A DNA stretch of 64,000 nt from an uncultured Neglectibacter sp. (GCA_946554335.1 CAMNSA010000002.1:124001-188000); one strand, 5' to 3'; counted from the stretch's first letter, positions 52,900 through 62,425 are shown. Notes: generated by a model not told the origin, from the letters alone. A program made the numbers and translations.

Positions 52900-53913
52900 A
52901 TGAAAAAACTGCTTTGCGTTCTTTTGGCGGCGTTACTGTGCGGGGCTCTTGCCGCCTGCTCAGGCGCTTCCGGAGGGGAGAAGGGAAATGGAGCCTATGA
53001 CTCCGGACTTTATGATTCGGACGCCGTGCTGGAGGAAACGCCGACGAACGAGGGGACGGGCCTTCAGGTGAAGGAGTCTGAACGAAAACTGATTTACACC
53101 TCTGAAATTTCTGCGGAAACGAAGGATTTTGATACGGCGAGGTCTGATGTGGACGCGCTGATCTCGAAATACGACGCCTATCTCGAATCCTCTTCTTTTT
53201 CCGGTTACAGCAGGGGAGACGAGCAGACGGATCGCTCGCTGGATTACACCATTCGAATTCCTTCGGAAGCTCTTTCCGAGTTCCTGGGGGAGCTGGAAAA
53301 TACAGTGCGCGTGACCTCCAGCAATACTTATATGGAGGATGTTACCGGGAATTATGTGGACACGCAGTCGAGGCTCAATGCTTTGAAGCAGGAGGAGGCC
53401 TGGCTGCTGGAGCTTGTGGAGGCGGCGGAAAATCTGGAGGAGCTCCTTCAGCTGGAAGACCGTCTTTCCAGTGTTCGCTATGAAATTGAGAGCATGACTT
53501 CTCAGCTGCAAATATATGACGATGAGATCGCCTATTCCACTGTGAACCTGTCCCTGCGGGATGTGACGGAATACACCATTCGTCCCTCCTTCGGCTCTCG
53601 TTCCTGGGAAGCCTTTACAGGGGGATGGAGCAGCTTTATCAATGCGCTGCAGGGGATCGTGATCGCCCTGCTGTGGCTGCTGCCGTTCCTGTTGATCGGG
53701 GGCGTCATTGTATTCCTTGCGGTGTTCTTTACGCGCCGCACGAGAAGGAGGCGCCGTGAGAGGTTCCCCGTTCCGCCTGCGGGACCTGCCCCCATGGGAC
53801 CTGTTTCTGTAGGACCTGTCCCCACGGGATCCGCCCCCGCCTTCACACCTTCCCCCAAAACCGGACAGCCGGCCGCTCAGCCTCCCAGGGAAGAACAGAA
53901 GGAGAAAAAGTAA
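52900..53913 (+). CDS. DUF4349 lipoprotein
   Basis: The 337-residue product starts with a lipoprotein signal (MKKLLCVLLAALLCGALAAC, lipid Cys at residue 20). A DUF4349 domain follows, with RKLIYTSEISAETKDFDTARS, LDYTIRIPSEALSEFLGEL and YVDTQSRLNALKQEE, and contains a coiled coil around residues 155-205. A membrane helix follows near 245-275, then a basic and Pro-rich cytoplasmic tail. It starts at ATG 52900 after GAGGTG. Function is unknown; it follows the diguanylate cyclase by 56 bases. Confidence 0.9.
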   Translation: MKKLLCVLLAALLCGALAACSGASGGEKGNGAYDSGLYDSDAVLEETPTNEGTGLQVKESERKLIYTSEISAETKDFDTARSDVDALISKYDAYLESSSFSGYSRGDEQTDRSLDYTIRIPSEALSEFLGELENTVRVTSSNTYMEDVTGNYVDTQSRLNALKQEEAWLLELVEAAENLEELLQLEDRLSSVRYEIESMTSQLQIYDDEIAYSTVNLSLRDVTEYTIRPSFGSRSWEAFTGGWSSFINALQGIVIALLWLLPFLLIGGVIVFLAVFFTRRTRRRRRERFPVPPAGPAPMGPVSVGPVPTGSAPAFTPSPKTGQPAAQPPREEQKEKK

Positions 53914-53990
53914 GCGCTGTACCCCGGGAGAAACTGAGCGGAGAAAGCCCAGATCGCCGGGGATCCATTTCTTAAAAATCACCTTCAGGC

Positions 53991-54028
53991 AATACCCACC
54001 CCCTCGCGGCCGCGAGGGGGTGGGTATT
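53991..54028. terminator. 38-base perfect palindrome, bidirectional terminator-like
   Basis: AATACCCACCCCCTCGCGG is followed at once by its exact reverse complement, giving a loopless 19-bp stem. A TTCTTCT run follows on the plus strand. It lies 78 bases after the DUF4349 gene and is probably its terminator, although a perfect palindrome of this length is unusual. Confidence 0.75.
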
Positions 54029-54178
54029 CTTCTGCGCGGGAGGAGCCGTCGGCCGGTTCCGGCACATTTCCCGCGCCGGGGAGAAGAGGAAAAGAGGCCG
54101 AAGAGCCTCGCCTAAAAAAGCGGAAGGAAAGGGAGCTTTCCCATTGTGATCTGCAAAAATTACAAAAATTTTGATTAG

Positions 54179-54207
54179 TTGAATTAGTTTTTCACTTATG
54201 ATATAAT
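54179..54207 (+). promoter_or_regulatory. Promoter of the tandem esterase genes
   Basis: TTGAAT and TATAAT are spaced by 17 bases in an AT-rich stretch, about 50 bases before the first esterase start. Confidence 0.75.
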
Positions 54208-54258
54208 TTCAAATAGAAAAATAATCAGCTTTGAAAAGTTGGAAAGAGGAGGAATTTT

Positions 54259-55857
54259 ATGTATCCGAGAAAACTGACGAGATCGGTGATCTCCAACCCG
54301 GACTACCCTGTGGTCGAGACGCCCAAGGGAAAGCTCAGGGGCCTGTGGGAGGAGGGCGTATTTCTCTTCCGAGGCGTCCAGTACGCCACGGCGAAGCGCT
54401 TTCATCTGCCGCAGGAGGTCCCCGCCTGGGAGGGAACCAAGGAGGCCATCATTTACGGGCCTGTGTGTGTTGAGATGCACACCCCCATCGCCCATGATCA
54501 GTACAATGTTCCGCACTATCACTACATCCAGGACGAGGAATGCCATTATCTGAACATCTGGACAAAGCATATTGAAAAGGGCGCGAAGAAGCCTGTCATG
54601 GTGTGGATCCACGGCGGCGGATTTTCCACCGGTTCTTCCATTGAGCTCTACGCTTACGACGGCCACGAGCTGTGCGATTTCGGAGACGTGGTGGTGGTGT
54701 CTTTAAACCATCGCCTCAACTGCATCGGCTATCTGGACCTGAGCGCGGTGGACGAAAAGGAGTATAAGTACACGGGGAACCTGGGCCAGGCCGATCTGGT
54801 GGCTGCCCTGCGCTGGATCCGGGACAATATCGAGGCTTTCGGCGGAGACCCAGACAATGTGACGATCATGGGCCAGTCCGGAGGCGGGGGAAAGGTAAAC
54901 GCCCTGCTGCAGACCCCCAGCGCTGCCGGGCTTTTCCACAAAGCGGTGATCCAAAGCGGTGTGTTTGAGGGCGGAAAGGACCTGCTTCCCGAAGAGTCTC
55001 GGGAAATCGGCAAAAAAGTGGTGGAAGCCCTGAATCTGAAGGATATCCGGGAAATCGAGACGATCCCTTACTACTTGCTGGCCCGTGCCGCCCAAAAGGT
55101 CGGCGGGGAGATGGCTGGCGGAAGGATCCGCTTTGCACCCGTTAAGGACGATGATTTCTTCTTCGGCTCCTGTGAGCTCAACCCCTGTATCGAGGGCACG
55201 AAAAACGTACCTGTGCTCATCGGCTCTGTCCTGGGCGAGTTCGATCAGAATTTCAACCAAGTCTATGCTCCCGGCAGCAAGAACAGTTGGTCGGAGGACC
55301 AGGTGTGGTCGCTTCTCCGACAGGTTTACGGCGATCAGGCCGAGGCCGTTGTAGCAGCTCAGCAAAAGGCTTATCCGGGCGCGCCCATTGTGGATAGCCT
55401 CTTCATCAACCGGGGCGGCCGGGTGGCGGCCAGAGACTGGTGCCGCCGAAGGGAAAAGGAGGGCTGCGCCCCTGCCTATAACTGGTTGTTTACCCTGGAA
55501 TCTCCCTTTAATGGCGGTACGATAGCCTGGCACAATGTAGAGGAGGCCTATATGTTCCATAACGCCTGTTATCTGGAGGCGTCCTACATTCCCGGTGTTT
55601 CCGAGCGGCTGCAGGATATTATGACCGGGGCCTGGGTCCAGTTTGCCCGGACAGGAGATCCTAATTTTGTCGGAATGCCGCTCTGGCATCCGGCCACTGA
55701 GGAAAACGGGGCCTGTATGATTTTTGACAGGGTGGTGCGGGAAGAGTGTCACCACGACGACGCACTGATGGAGCTGCTGCCCCAAAAGGCCATCATGAGC
55801 AAAAACGCCCGGCATCCGCTGTCCACCTTTGGCGGCGGCCCCAGACAAAGCCTGTAA
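54259..55857 (+). CDS. Type-B carboxylesterase (first of a tandem pair)
   Basis: The 532-residue alpha/beta hydrolase has the type-B landmarks: GLWEEGVFLFRGVQYA near the start, the oxyanion loop VMVWIHGGGFSTGS, the nucleophile elbow GQSGGGGKVNALL and a C-terminal AWVQFARTGDPNF. The Gly after the nucleophile context (SGGGGK) is shared with its neighbour. There is no signal peptide, so it is cytoplasmic and would cleave imported esters. The next gene is a close paralogue 13 bases downstream. Confidence 0.92.
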   Translation: MYPRKLTRSVISNPDYPVVETPKGKLRGLWEEGVFLFRGVQYATAKRFHLPQEVPAWEGTKEAIIYGPVCVEMHTPIAHDQYNVPHYHYIQDEECHYLNIWTKHIEKGAKKPVMVWIHGGGFSTGSSIELYAYDGHELCDFGDVVVVSLNHRLNCIGYLDLSAVDEKEYKYTGNLGQADLVAALRWIRDNIEAFGGDPDNVTIMGQSGGGGKVNALLQTPSAAGLFHKAVIQSGVFEGGKDLLPEESREIGKKVVEALNLKDIREIETIPYYLLARAAQKVGGEMAGGRIRFAPVKDDDFFFGSCELNPCIEGTKNVPVLIGSVLGEFDQNFNQVYAPGSKNSWSEDQVWSLLRQVYGDQAEAVVAAQQKAYPGAPIVDSLFINRGGRVAARDWCRRREKEGCAPAYNWLFTLESPFNGGTIAWHNVEEAYMFHNACYLEASYIPGVSERLQDIMTGAWVQFARTGDPNFVGMPLWHPATEENGACMIFDRVVREECHHDDALMELLPQKAIMSKNARHPLSTFGGGPRQSL

Positions 55858-55870
55858 GGAGGAATTCAAT

Positions 55871-57487
55871 ATGTATATGCAGAAGATGACCGAGCAGGTC
55901 GTTTGTACCTATGATGATCCCGTTGTCGAGACGAAACACGGTAAGCTTCGGGGGGTAAAGACCCAGGGAACTTATATTTTCCGGGGGATTCGTTATGCCG
56001 AAGCAAAGCGCTTTCACTTCCCCACAGAGGTGGAGCCCTGGGAGGGCGTTCGAGAGGCCTTTCAATTCGGCCATGTATGCTGCGAGCTGAACACGCCTAT
56101 CCCGCACGATCAATATACGGTTCCGCACTTTTTCTATCCCCAGAATGAAAACTGTCAGTATCTGAATGTCTGGACACAGCGTCTGGACAAAACGGCTAAG
56201 CGGCCTGTGATGGTCTGGCTTCACGGCGGCGGCTGGTTTTCCGGTTCCTCTGTAGAGCTTCTGGCCTACGACGGCGAGAACCTTTCCAAAACGGACGATG
56301 TGGTGGTAGTTTCCATCAATCATCGCCTGAATGTGCTGGGCTATCTGGATCTTTCTCAGTATGGCGAGCAGTATCGGGATTCTGCCAACGCGGGCCTTGG
56401 TGACCTTGTGATGGCCCTGAAATGGATCCATGAGAATATTGCTCAGTTTGGCGGAGATCCGGAGAATGTGACTATCTTTGGACAGTCCGGAGGCGGCGGA
56501 AAGGTAGTCGCCCTGATGCAGACTCCGGCGGCGGACAACTATTACCAGAAGGCGATTATCCAGTCCGGCGGCCCGACGGCTCAGGGCAGGGAGAATACGG
56601 AGAACGCGCGGAAGGTCTCCCAGCGCTGCGCCCAGCTGATCCTCCAGTACCTCAGGATAGCTCCGGAAAATGTGGAGCAGGTCGAGACGGTGGACTGGTA
56701 TGATCTGGCCCAGGCCACGATGAATGCCATCTGGACTATCCAGAACAGGGAGGGAGGAAAGGTGAGTTGGGGTCCCCATCCCGATGGCGCCTATTATCTG
56801 GGTCATCCGCTGGATTACGGCTGGCGCCAGGAGAGCCTTTCAAAGCCTATGCTGGTGGGGTCCGTGCTGGGAGAATTCTCCGGAAACTTCAATCAGAAAA
56901 TCGGCGATGGCATCAAGAATAAGTGGGACGCTGCAGCCATTGACACCTACCGAAAGGAAAAATTCGGGGAAAAAGCGGATACCATGGCAAAGCTGTTTGC
57001 TTCCGCCTATCCGGACCGCAATCCGGCGGATGTGCTGTTCCTGGATACCGGCCTGCGTAAGGGATGCCTGAATTTCTGCCGGAAACGGGCTCAGGCGGGC
57101 GGCCCTACCTGGAACTGGCTCTTTAATCTGGAGTCTCCCTTCAACTATGGGACCATGGCCTGGCACAATGCGGAGGAACCTTATGTATTCCGGAATTCCG
57201 CCTATATCGAGGCGCAGTATATCCCGGTAGTATCAGAGCGGCTGGAGGATGAGATGGCAGGAGCCTGGGTGCAGTTTGCAAGGACCGGCGACCCAAATTT
57301 TGAAAAGCTCCCTCAGTGGCCTAAGGCCAGCGCGGATTCTGTTCCTACGATGTGCTTCGACGAGGTCACCGACCTGCGTGTGGATCACGACAGGACGCTG
57401 ATGGAGGCATATCCGCAGCCGGAGAGAAAGGGTTTCCCAGGAAGCGGAAAAATGTTCGCCATGTTTGGCGTTAAGCCGGAAGAATAA
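55871..57487 (+). CDS. Type-B carboxylesterase (second of a tandem pair)
   Basis: The 538-residue paralogue has VMVWLHGGGWFSGSSVELLAY, GQSGGGGKVVALMQ and AWVQFARTGDPNFEKLPQWP. Alignment by eye shows similarity along the full length to the preceding gene. ATG 55871 follows AAGGAGG; the track start at 55829 lies inside the first gene. No signal peptide. The pair probably has different ester preferences. A strong terminator follows. Confidence 0.92.
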   Translation: MYMQKMTEQVVCTYDDPVVETKHGKLRGVKTQGTYIFRGIRYAEAKRFHFPTEVEPWEGVREAFQFGHVCCELNTPIPHDQYTVPHFFYPQNENCQYLNVWTQRLDKTAKRPVMVWLHGGGWFSGSSVELLAYDGENLSKTDDVVVVSINHRLNVLGYLDLSQYGEQYRDSANAGLGDLVMALKWIHENIAQFGGDPENVTIFGQSGGGGKVVALMQTPAADNYYQKAIIQSGGPTAQGRENTENARKVSQRCAQLILQYLRIAPENVEQVETVDWYDLAQATMNAIWTIQNREGGKVSWGPHPDGAYYLGHPLDYGWRQESLSKPMLVGSVLGEFSGNFNQKIGDGIKNKWDAAAIDTYRKEKFGEKADTMAKLFASAYPDRNPADVLFLDTGLRKGCLNFCRKRAQAGGPTWNWLFNLESPFNYGTMAWHNAEEPYVFRNSAYIEAQYIPVVSERLEDEMAGAWVQFARTGDPNFEKLPQWPKASADSVPTMCFDEVTDLRVDHDRTLMEAYPQPERKGFPGSGKMFAMFGVKPEE

Positions 57488-57504
57488 AATTCCTTGTCTA
57501 AGAC

Positions 57505-57544
57505 AGTGCCCGTGCTTTGTATCCGCAAAGCACGGGCACTTTTC
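57505..57544 (+). terminator. Terminator of the esterase operon
   Basis: AGTGCCCGTGCTTTG pairs perfectly with CAAAGCACGGGCACT around six bases, followed by TTTTCT. Confidence 0.92.
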
Positions 57545-57701
57545 TAAACGGAGAATGACCTTCCTCCCTTGAAAAAGAGGATATGCTATGCTACAATGGC
57601 CTCACGGAATTCGGGCAAATCAGAAAAGTCAGCACCGCGCAGCGCCTGGAAGCGGTATGTAAAAAAGCTTTCAAAAGCTCCGGGAGGGGAATGGGAAAGT
57701 G

Positions 57702-58316
57702 ATGGAAACCTTGAGGAAATCTGTCGCCGCGGGAGCGGCGATCAGCATCGGCGCCACGATCTATCTGGTCAGCGAAAGCAAGCTTGCCGGAGCTCTTTTG
57801 TTTACGATCGGCCTGTTTGTGATCTGTTCCTTCGGCATGAATCTGTTTACCGGGAAGATCGGGTATGTGCTGGAAAACAGGAACCGCCCCAACTGTCTGG
57901 TAATCTGGCTTGGAAATTTTTTGGGTTGTATTCTGTCGTCTTCACTGATTCGCCTTGCGAAGCCCTCCCTTCAGGAAATCGCCGGGAAGCTGGTGGAAGC
58001 AAAACTGGGGCTCCCCTGGTACTCTGTTTTGATCCTGGGCTTTTTCTGCGGAATCTTAATGTATCTGGCTGTGGAGAATTTTCGGAGCAGCACAAATGAT
58101 TTCGGAAAGATCATCGGACTGTTCCTATGCGTTTCCGTGTTTATTCTCTGCGGCTTTGAGCACAGCATCGCGGACATGTCCTACTGTGTATTCGGCATTT
58201 CCTCTTTCCGGGAGCTTCCGGCGATCCTGCTGTTCCTTTTGGCAGTGTCCGCTGCAAATGCTCTTGGATCCCTGGCCGTGCGTTTTTTAACGGTACAGCG
58301 AGAGAAAAAGAAATGA
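57702..58316 (+). CDS. Short formate/nitrite transporter (FNT) family protein
   Basis: The 204-residue membrane protein has about six helices. Segments typical of FNT channels include GMNLFTGK in the first half and CGFEHSIADMSYCVFG in the second, where the conserved His of the pore lies. FNT channels pass formate, nitrite, hydrosulfide or lactate. The usual length is 250-280 residues; this one is short at both ends. It starts at ATG 57702. It lies between the esterases and a GH92 gene. Confidence 0.8.
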   Translation: METLRKSVAAGAAISIGATIYLVSESKLAGALLFTIGLFVICSFGMNLFTGKIGYVLENRNRPNCLVIWLGNFLGCILSSSLIRLAKPSLQEIAGKLVEAKLGLPWYSVLILGFFCGILMYLAVENFRSSTNDFGKIIGLFLCVSVFILCGFEHSIADMSYCVFGISSFRELPAILLFLLAVSAANALGSLAVRFLTVQREKKK

Positions 58317-58382
58317 CGAACGGTCCACGCTTATCATTTTTTCGAAAAAAGAAAAATTTAAGGAAGTAAAGGAGAGGTCATT

Positions 58383-60452
58383 ATGGAGCAGCTTGCCGAT
58401 CTCGTCAATCCTTATATCGGAACCATCTCGCACATGCTCACCTCCACCCGCCCGGAGGTCATGCTGCCCTACGGCATGGCCCGGTGCACCCCCATCGTCA
58501 CAGATTGCGGGGACTATTACTGCAACGACAGGATCATGGGATATCCTCTGGGCAGCGGTGCTGTGATGCCGGGCCGGGACGGGGACTTTGCCAACACCTT
58601 CGATCACAGCCGGGAGGATTTTCGCTGTTATTTTCTCCGTCAGGAGCTGGATCGTTATGACATCACGGCGGAATCCACCGTGACCGCTCACTGCTACCTG
58701 CACAGATTTACAAACGCCGATCAGCTGCGCATCTCTTTCCCCGGCGGCACTGCCGAAAGGCGGGGGGACGCCGTCCTCATCAAGCTGCGGACGAACCCTG
58801 CCCGGCCGGATGACCCCAGAGATCCGATCTTCCAGTATCTCCGCGTTACTCTGGACTGCCCTTTGGAGGTCATAGGGGAGGAGAAAGAGGCCTGGGTTCT
58901 GAAAGCTCCGGAAACCGTAACGGTCCGGTGCGCAGTTTCCTTTATCTCTTTTGAAAAGGCGGCCCAAAGCGAGAAAAGGGAGCTTGCCGGAGAATCCTTT
59001 GAGGGGCTGGCCATGAAGCTAAAGGAGATCTGGAACCGCCAGCTTGGGAAAGCAAAGATCTCCGGCAACACGCCGGAGAAGCGGCGGGTGTATTATACCG
59101 CCCTTTACCGGGCCTTTATGCGCATGACGGACTATACGGAATACGGGGAGTATTACAGCGCCTATGACGGTAAGGTTCACGAGGGTGTTTTCTATACCGG
59201 CGACGGACTGTGGGACACCTTCCGCTGTATGCACCCGCTCCAGCTTTTGGTGGACCGGGACCGGCATAAGGACATTTTGGACAGCTATAACAAAATGTAC
59301 CGGCAAAGCGGCCTGATGCCCTCCTTCCCCGGCCACGAGGGAGATCGGCCTGTCATGCTGGGGTTCCACGCCGCTTCCCTTTTCGCGGACGCCTATTGTA
59401 AGGGTATTGAGGCGGATTACGAGACGGCCTATGAAGGAATCCGAAAAAACGCCATGGAGGAGAGTATGTTCCCCTGGTGCTGTAACCGCCCTCTGGAAGC
59501 CCCGGATGTCTGCTATCAGGAAAAGGGCTTTTTCCCGGCTCTGGCCGAAGGGGAGAAGGAGACCTGTAAAAACGCTCACCCCTTTGAGCGGCGGCAGGCT
59601 ATTGCCGTCACTTTGGAGCACGCCTACGACGACTGGTGCGTAAGCCGGTTGGCGGCCGCCCTTGGAAAAACAGAGGACGCGGCCCTTTTTGAAAAGCGGG
59701 GCGAAAACTATAAAAATCTCTATCACCCGGAGCTTGGGTGGATGGCGCCCAGGGATAAAGACGGAAACTGGATAGAGAATTTTAACCCGAAATTTGCCGG
59801 CGGCATGGGAGGCCGGGATTACACGGCGGAAAACAATACCTGGACCTATACCTGGTCGGTTTTCCACGATCCGGAGGGCCTGGCAGAGCTGATGGGCGGC
59901 AAAAAGACCGCGGCGGAAAAGCTGGATCAGCTTTTCCGGGAAGGCTTTACCTGGCCGGAGAGCAAATTCGGTTATCTGGGCCAGTTCCCCGACGCCACCG
60001 GCCTGATGGGTCAGTTTGCCATGGGAAACGAGCCCTCCTTCCACATTCCCTATCTCTATGACTATTTTGGCTTCCCCTGGAAGGCCCAGAAGAAATTGAG
60101 AGAACTGATGGACATTTGGTTCACCGATTCCCCTACCGGTATTTGCGGGGACGAGGATGGCGGAGCCATGTCCAGCTGGCTGGTTTTCTCCGCGCTGGGC
60201 TTCTACCCGGTGTGTCCTGGAAAGACGGAGTATGCCATCGGCACCCCGCTCTTTGATCGTGCGGAGATCCAGGTGGGAGACGGGAAAAGCTTTACTGTGA
60301 TCAGCGAGGGGGCTGGGGATGGCAAACGGTATATCCAGTCCATGACCCTCAATGGAGAGATTTTCACGCGGCCTTTCCTGTCCCATGAGCAGATCCTTTC
60401 CGGAGGCACTTTGGTGCTCAAAATGGGAACGCGGCCCGTGGAGGCGGAATAA
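58383..60452 (+). CDS. GH92-family glycosidase, cytoplasmic
   Basis: The 689-residue protein matches GH92 exo-alpha-mannosidases. It has the N-terminal DLVNPYIGTISH, the catalytic-domain motifs FYTGDGLWDTFR and AMGNEPSFHIPYLYDY, and CGDEDGGAMSSWLVFSALGF. GH92 enzymes are calcium-dependent inverting glycosidases. Most known members are exported, but this one has no signal peptide, so it should act on imported oligosaccharides. AAAGGAGAGG precedes the ATG. Substrate specificity is inferred from family only. Confidence 0.92.
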   Translation: MEQLADLVNPYIGTISHMLTSTRPEVMLPYGMARCTPIVTDCGDYYCNDRIMGYPLGSGAVMPGRDGDFANTFDHSREDFRCYFLRQELDRYDITAESTVTAHCYLHRFTNADQLRISFPGGTAERRGDAVLIKLRTNPARPDDPRDPIFQYLRVTLDCPLEVIGEEKEAWVLKAPETVTVRCAVSFISFEKAAQSEKRELAGESFEGLAMKLKEIWNRQLGKAKISGNTPEKRRVYYTALYRAFMRMTDYTEYGEYYSAYDGKVHEGVFYTGDGLWDTFRCMHPLQLLVDRDRHKDILDSYNKMYRQSGLMPSFPGHEGDRPVMLGFHAASLFADAYCKGIEADYETAYEGIRKNAMEESMFPWCCNRPLEAPDVCYQEKGFFPALAEGEKETCKNAHPFERRQAIAVTLEHAYDDWCVSRLAAALGKTEDAALFEKRGENYKNLYHPELGWMAPRDKDGNWIENFNPKFAGGMGGRDYTAENNTWTYTWSVFHDPEGLAELMGGKKTAAEKLDQLFREGFTWPESKFGYLGQFPDATGLMGQFAMGNEPSFHIPYLYDYFGFPWKAQKKLRELMDIWFTDSPTGICGDEDGGAMSSWLVFSALGFYPVCPGKTEYAIGTPLFDRAEIQVGDGKSFTVISEGAGDGKRYIQSMTLNGEIFTRPFLSHEQILSGGTLVLKMGTRPVEAE

Positions 60453-60492
60453 ACTCCTTTGAAAGCGGCGGAGAAGTGAAAATACTTGCAGA

Positions 60493-60538
60493 GAAGGATC
60501 CGTCCCGGAAGAATTTCTTCCGGGACGGATCCTTCTTT
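60493..60538 (+). terminator. Terminator of the GH92 gene
   Basis: GAAGGATCCGTCCCGGAAGAA is followed, after one base, by its exact complement and a short T-run. Confidence 0.88.
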
Positions 60539-60544
60539 ACGGAA

Positions 60545-60592
60545 ATGAAAAAACGGCCCGGAGAAAACGCCTTTGCGTCTTTTCCGGGCCGG
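60545..60592 (-). terminator. Terminator of prfC
   Basis: On the minus strand CGGCCCGGAAAAGACG pairs with a matching CG-rich arm and is followed by TTTTTTCATTTC. It lies about 20 bases after the prfC stop. Confidence 0.85.
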
Positions 60593-60610
60593 AAATCCAT
60601 TGCGTTTTCT

Positions 60611-62206
60611 TTAGGTGCGGCTGAACTCGGAAAGCAGAAGCCCCTCGTTGTGCTCCAGCGCCCAGTTGATGCTCCACTGGTTGGAGAACAGGAGAAGATA
60701 TCTCCCTTTGGTGTCCTGTACCTTTTTGGTATCAGAGGTCAAATTGAGCTTTTTCAGGTCGATTTCCTCATTGTCGATCCAGCGGATAAACTGGAAGGGC
60801 AGGGTCTGCATGGAGAGGTCCACATGATATTCGTTTTCCATGCGGTACTGGAAAACATCAAATTGCAGAGAACCCACCACGCCCACGATGATTTCCTCCA
60901 TGCCGGAATCGATCTCCTGGAAGATCTGGATGGCGCCCTCCTGGGCGATCTGGGTCGCGCCCTTTACAAATTGCTTGCGCTTCATGGTGTCCTTCTGCCT
61001 CACCAGGCTGAAAAGCTCAGGAGCGAAGGTGGGGATCCCTTCAAAGCGCAGCTTTTCCCCCGGAGAGCAGAGGGTATCTCCGATGGAGAAGACGCCGGGA
61101 TCAAATACGCCGATAATATCTCCCGCGTAGGCTTCCTCCACGATCTCACGGCTTTGAGCCATCAGCTGCTGGGGCTGGGAGAGCTTCAGCCTCCGACCGC
61201 CCTGCACATGCTCTACCTCCATGCCCTTTTCAAACTTTCCGCTGCAAATGCGGATGAAGGCGATCCTGTCCCGGTGGGCCTTGTTCATGTTGGCCTGGAT
61301 CTTGAAAACAAAGGCGGAAAAGGCGGGATCGAAGGGGTCTACCACACCCTCAGAGGTGCTGCGGGCAAGAGGGGGAGTGGTGAGGCGCAGAAAGCTTTCC
61401 AGAAAGGGTTCCACGCCGAAATTGGTGAGGGCCGAGCCGAAAAAGACGGGGGAGAGCTTCCCGTGGCGCACCTTTTCCAGATCGAACTCATATCCGGCGC
61501 CGTCCAACAGCTCCACATCCTCGCAGAGCTGGTCGTACAGGATGGGGCCGATCAGTTCCTTTAAAGCCTCGTCTCCCACGGAGTAATCGGTCTCCTTTGC
61601 CTCCCGGCGGCCCGCATTTGCTCCCTCCGGCTCAAAGGTCAGTACCTTGTCCTGCTTTCGGTCGTATACCCCTTTGAACTCCCTTCCGGAGCCAATAGGC
61701 CAGTTCATGGGATAAGTGCCGATCCCCAGTTCCTTTTCGATCTCGTCCAGGAGATCATAGGGGTTTTGAGATTCCCGGTCCATCTTGTTGATAAAGGTGA
61801 AGATGGGGATATCCCGCATGACGCACACCTTGAAAAGCTTCCTGGTCTGCGCCTCCACGCCCTTGGAGGCGTCGATGACCATTACGGCGGAGTCAGCCGC
61901 CATCAGGGTGCGGTAGGTGTCCTCGGAAAAGTCCTGATGCCCGGGAGTGTCCAGAATATTGATGCAGAAGCCGTCATATTGAAATTGCATGACAGAGGAG
62001 GTGACGGAGATCCCTCTTTGCTTCTCAATTTCCATCCAATCGGAAACGGCGTGGCGAGAATTTCTCTTCCCTTTCACCATGCCGGCCAAGGCTATGGCGC
62101 CGCCGTACAGCAGAAATTTTTCTGTTAAGGTGGTTTTTCCGGCGTCCGGGTGAGAGATGATGGCAAAGGTGCGCCGGCGCTGGATCTCGTTTTGATAATC
62201 TGGCAA
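60611..62206 (-). CDS. prfC: Peptide chain release factor 3
   Basis: RF3 is a GTPase that removes RF1/RF2 from the ribosome after termination. G-domain motifs are IISHPDAGKTTLTEK (G1), DTPGHQDFSEDTYR (G3) and FINKMDRE (G4). The remaining domains are typical, ending near residue 531. I start at TTG 62206 (MPDYQNEIQRRRTFAI), nine bases after AAGGAAG. The track start at 62455 would add 83 residues antisense to the neighbouring promoter region. Confidence 0.94.
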   Translation of the reverse strand: MPDYQNEIQRRRTFAIISHPDAGKTTLTEKFLLYGGAIALAGMVKGKRNSRHAVSDWMEIEKQRGISVTSSVMQFQYDGFCINILDTPGHQDFSEDTYRTLMAADSAVMVIDASKGVEAQTRKLFKVCVMRDIPIFTFINKMDRESQNPYDLLDEIEKELGIGTYPMNWPIGSGREFKGVYDRKQDKVLTFEPEGANAGRREAKETDYSVGDEALKELIGPILYDQLCEDVELLDGAGYEFDLEKVRHGKLSPVFFGSALTNFGVEPFLESFLRLTTPPLARSTSEGVVDPFDPAFSAFVFKIQANMNKAHRDRIAFIRICSGKFEKGMEVEHVQGGRRLKLSQPQQLMAQSREIVEEAYAGDIIGVFDPGVFSIGDTLCSPGEKLRFEGIPTFAPELFSLVRQKDTMKRKQFVKGATQIAQEGAIQIFQEIDSGMEEIIVGVVGSLQFDVFQYRMENEYHVDLSMQTLPFQFIRWIDNEEIDLKKLNLTSDTKKVQDTKGRYLLLFSNQWSINWALEHNEGLLLSEFSRT

Positions 62207-62275
62207 TGAAAACAGCTTCCTTTCTTGCTGAAATGGGCTGAAAGCCAAATGTAAGGCTTCTTTGACAGGCAATAA

Positions 62276-62304
62276 ATTATAGCATGAGACTTTGGAAAAT
62301 TCAA
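62276..62304 (-). promoter_or_regulatory. Promoter of prfC
   Basis: On the minus strand TTGAAT and TATAAT are spaced by 17 bases, about 70 bases upstream of prfC. Confidence 0.65.
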
Positions 62305-62398
62305 GATTTGCGGCCAGGCTTTGACAGATTTCGGCGGGGAACTGTGATAGGTTGTAGGGAGAAATCAACAGGGGAAAGGCTTCTGCCGGAAGCCTTAG

Positions 62399-62425
62399 GC
62401 AATAGGCGTCAGCAAATCGCCTATT
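62399..62425 (+). other. Leader hairpin before the secreted-protein gene
   Basis: CAATAGGCG and CGCCTATTG form a nine-base stem around a nine-base loop, about 30 bases before the start codon. No T-run follows. It may affect translation or message stability. Confidence 0.5.

Larger units (their letters stand above)
53914..54258 (+). other. Intergenic region before the esterase operon
   Basis: Besides the palindrome the region holds no gene. Its last 100 bases are AT-rich and carry the promoter TTGAAT-17-TATAAT at 54179-54207, followed by a leader of about 45 bases and GAGGAGG. Confidence 0.65.

Noticed and set aside
59019-60386. 455-codon minus ORF antisense to the GH92 gene
   Set aside because: GC-rich shadow frame; the plus-strand protein has clear GH92 motifs.
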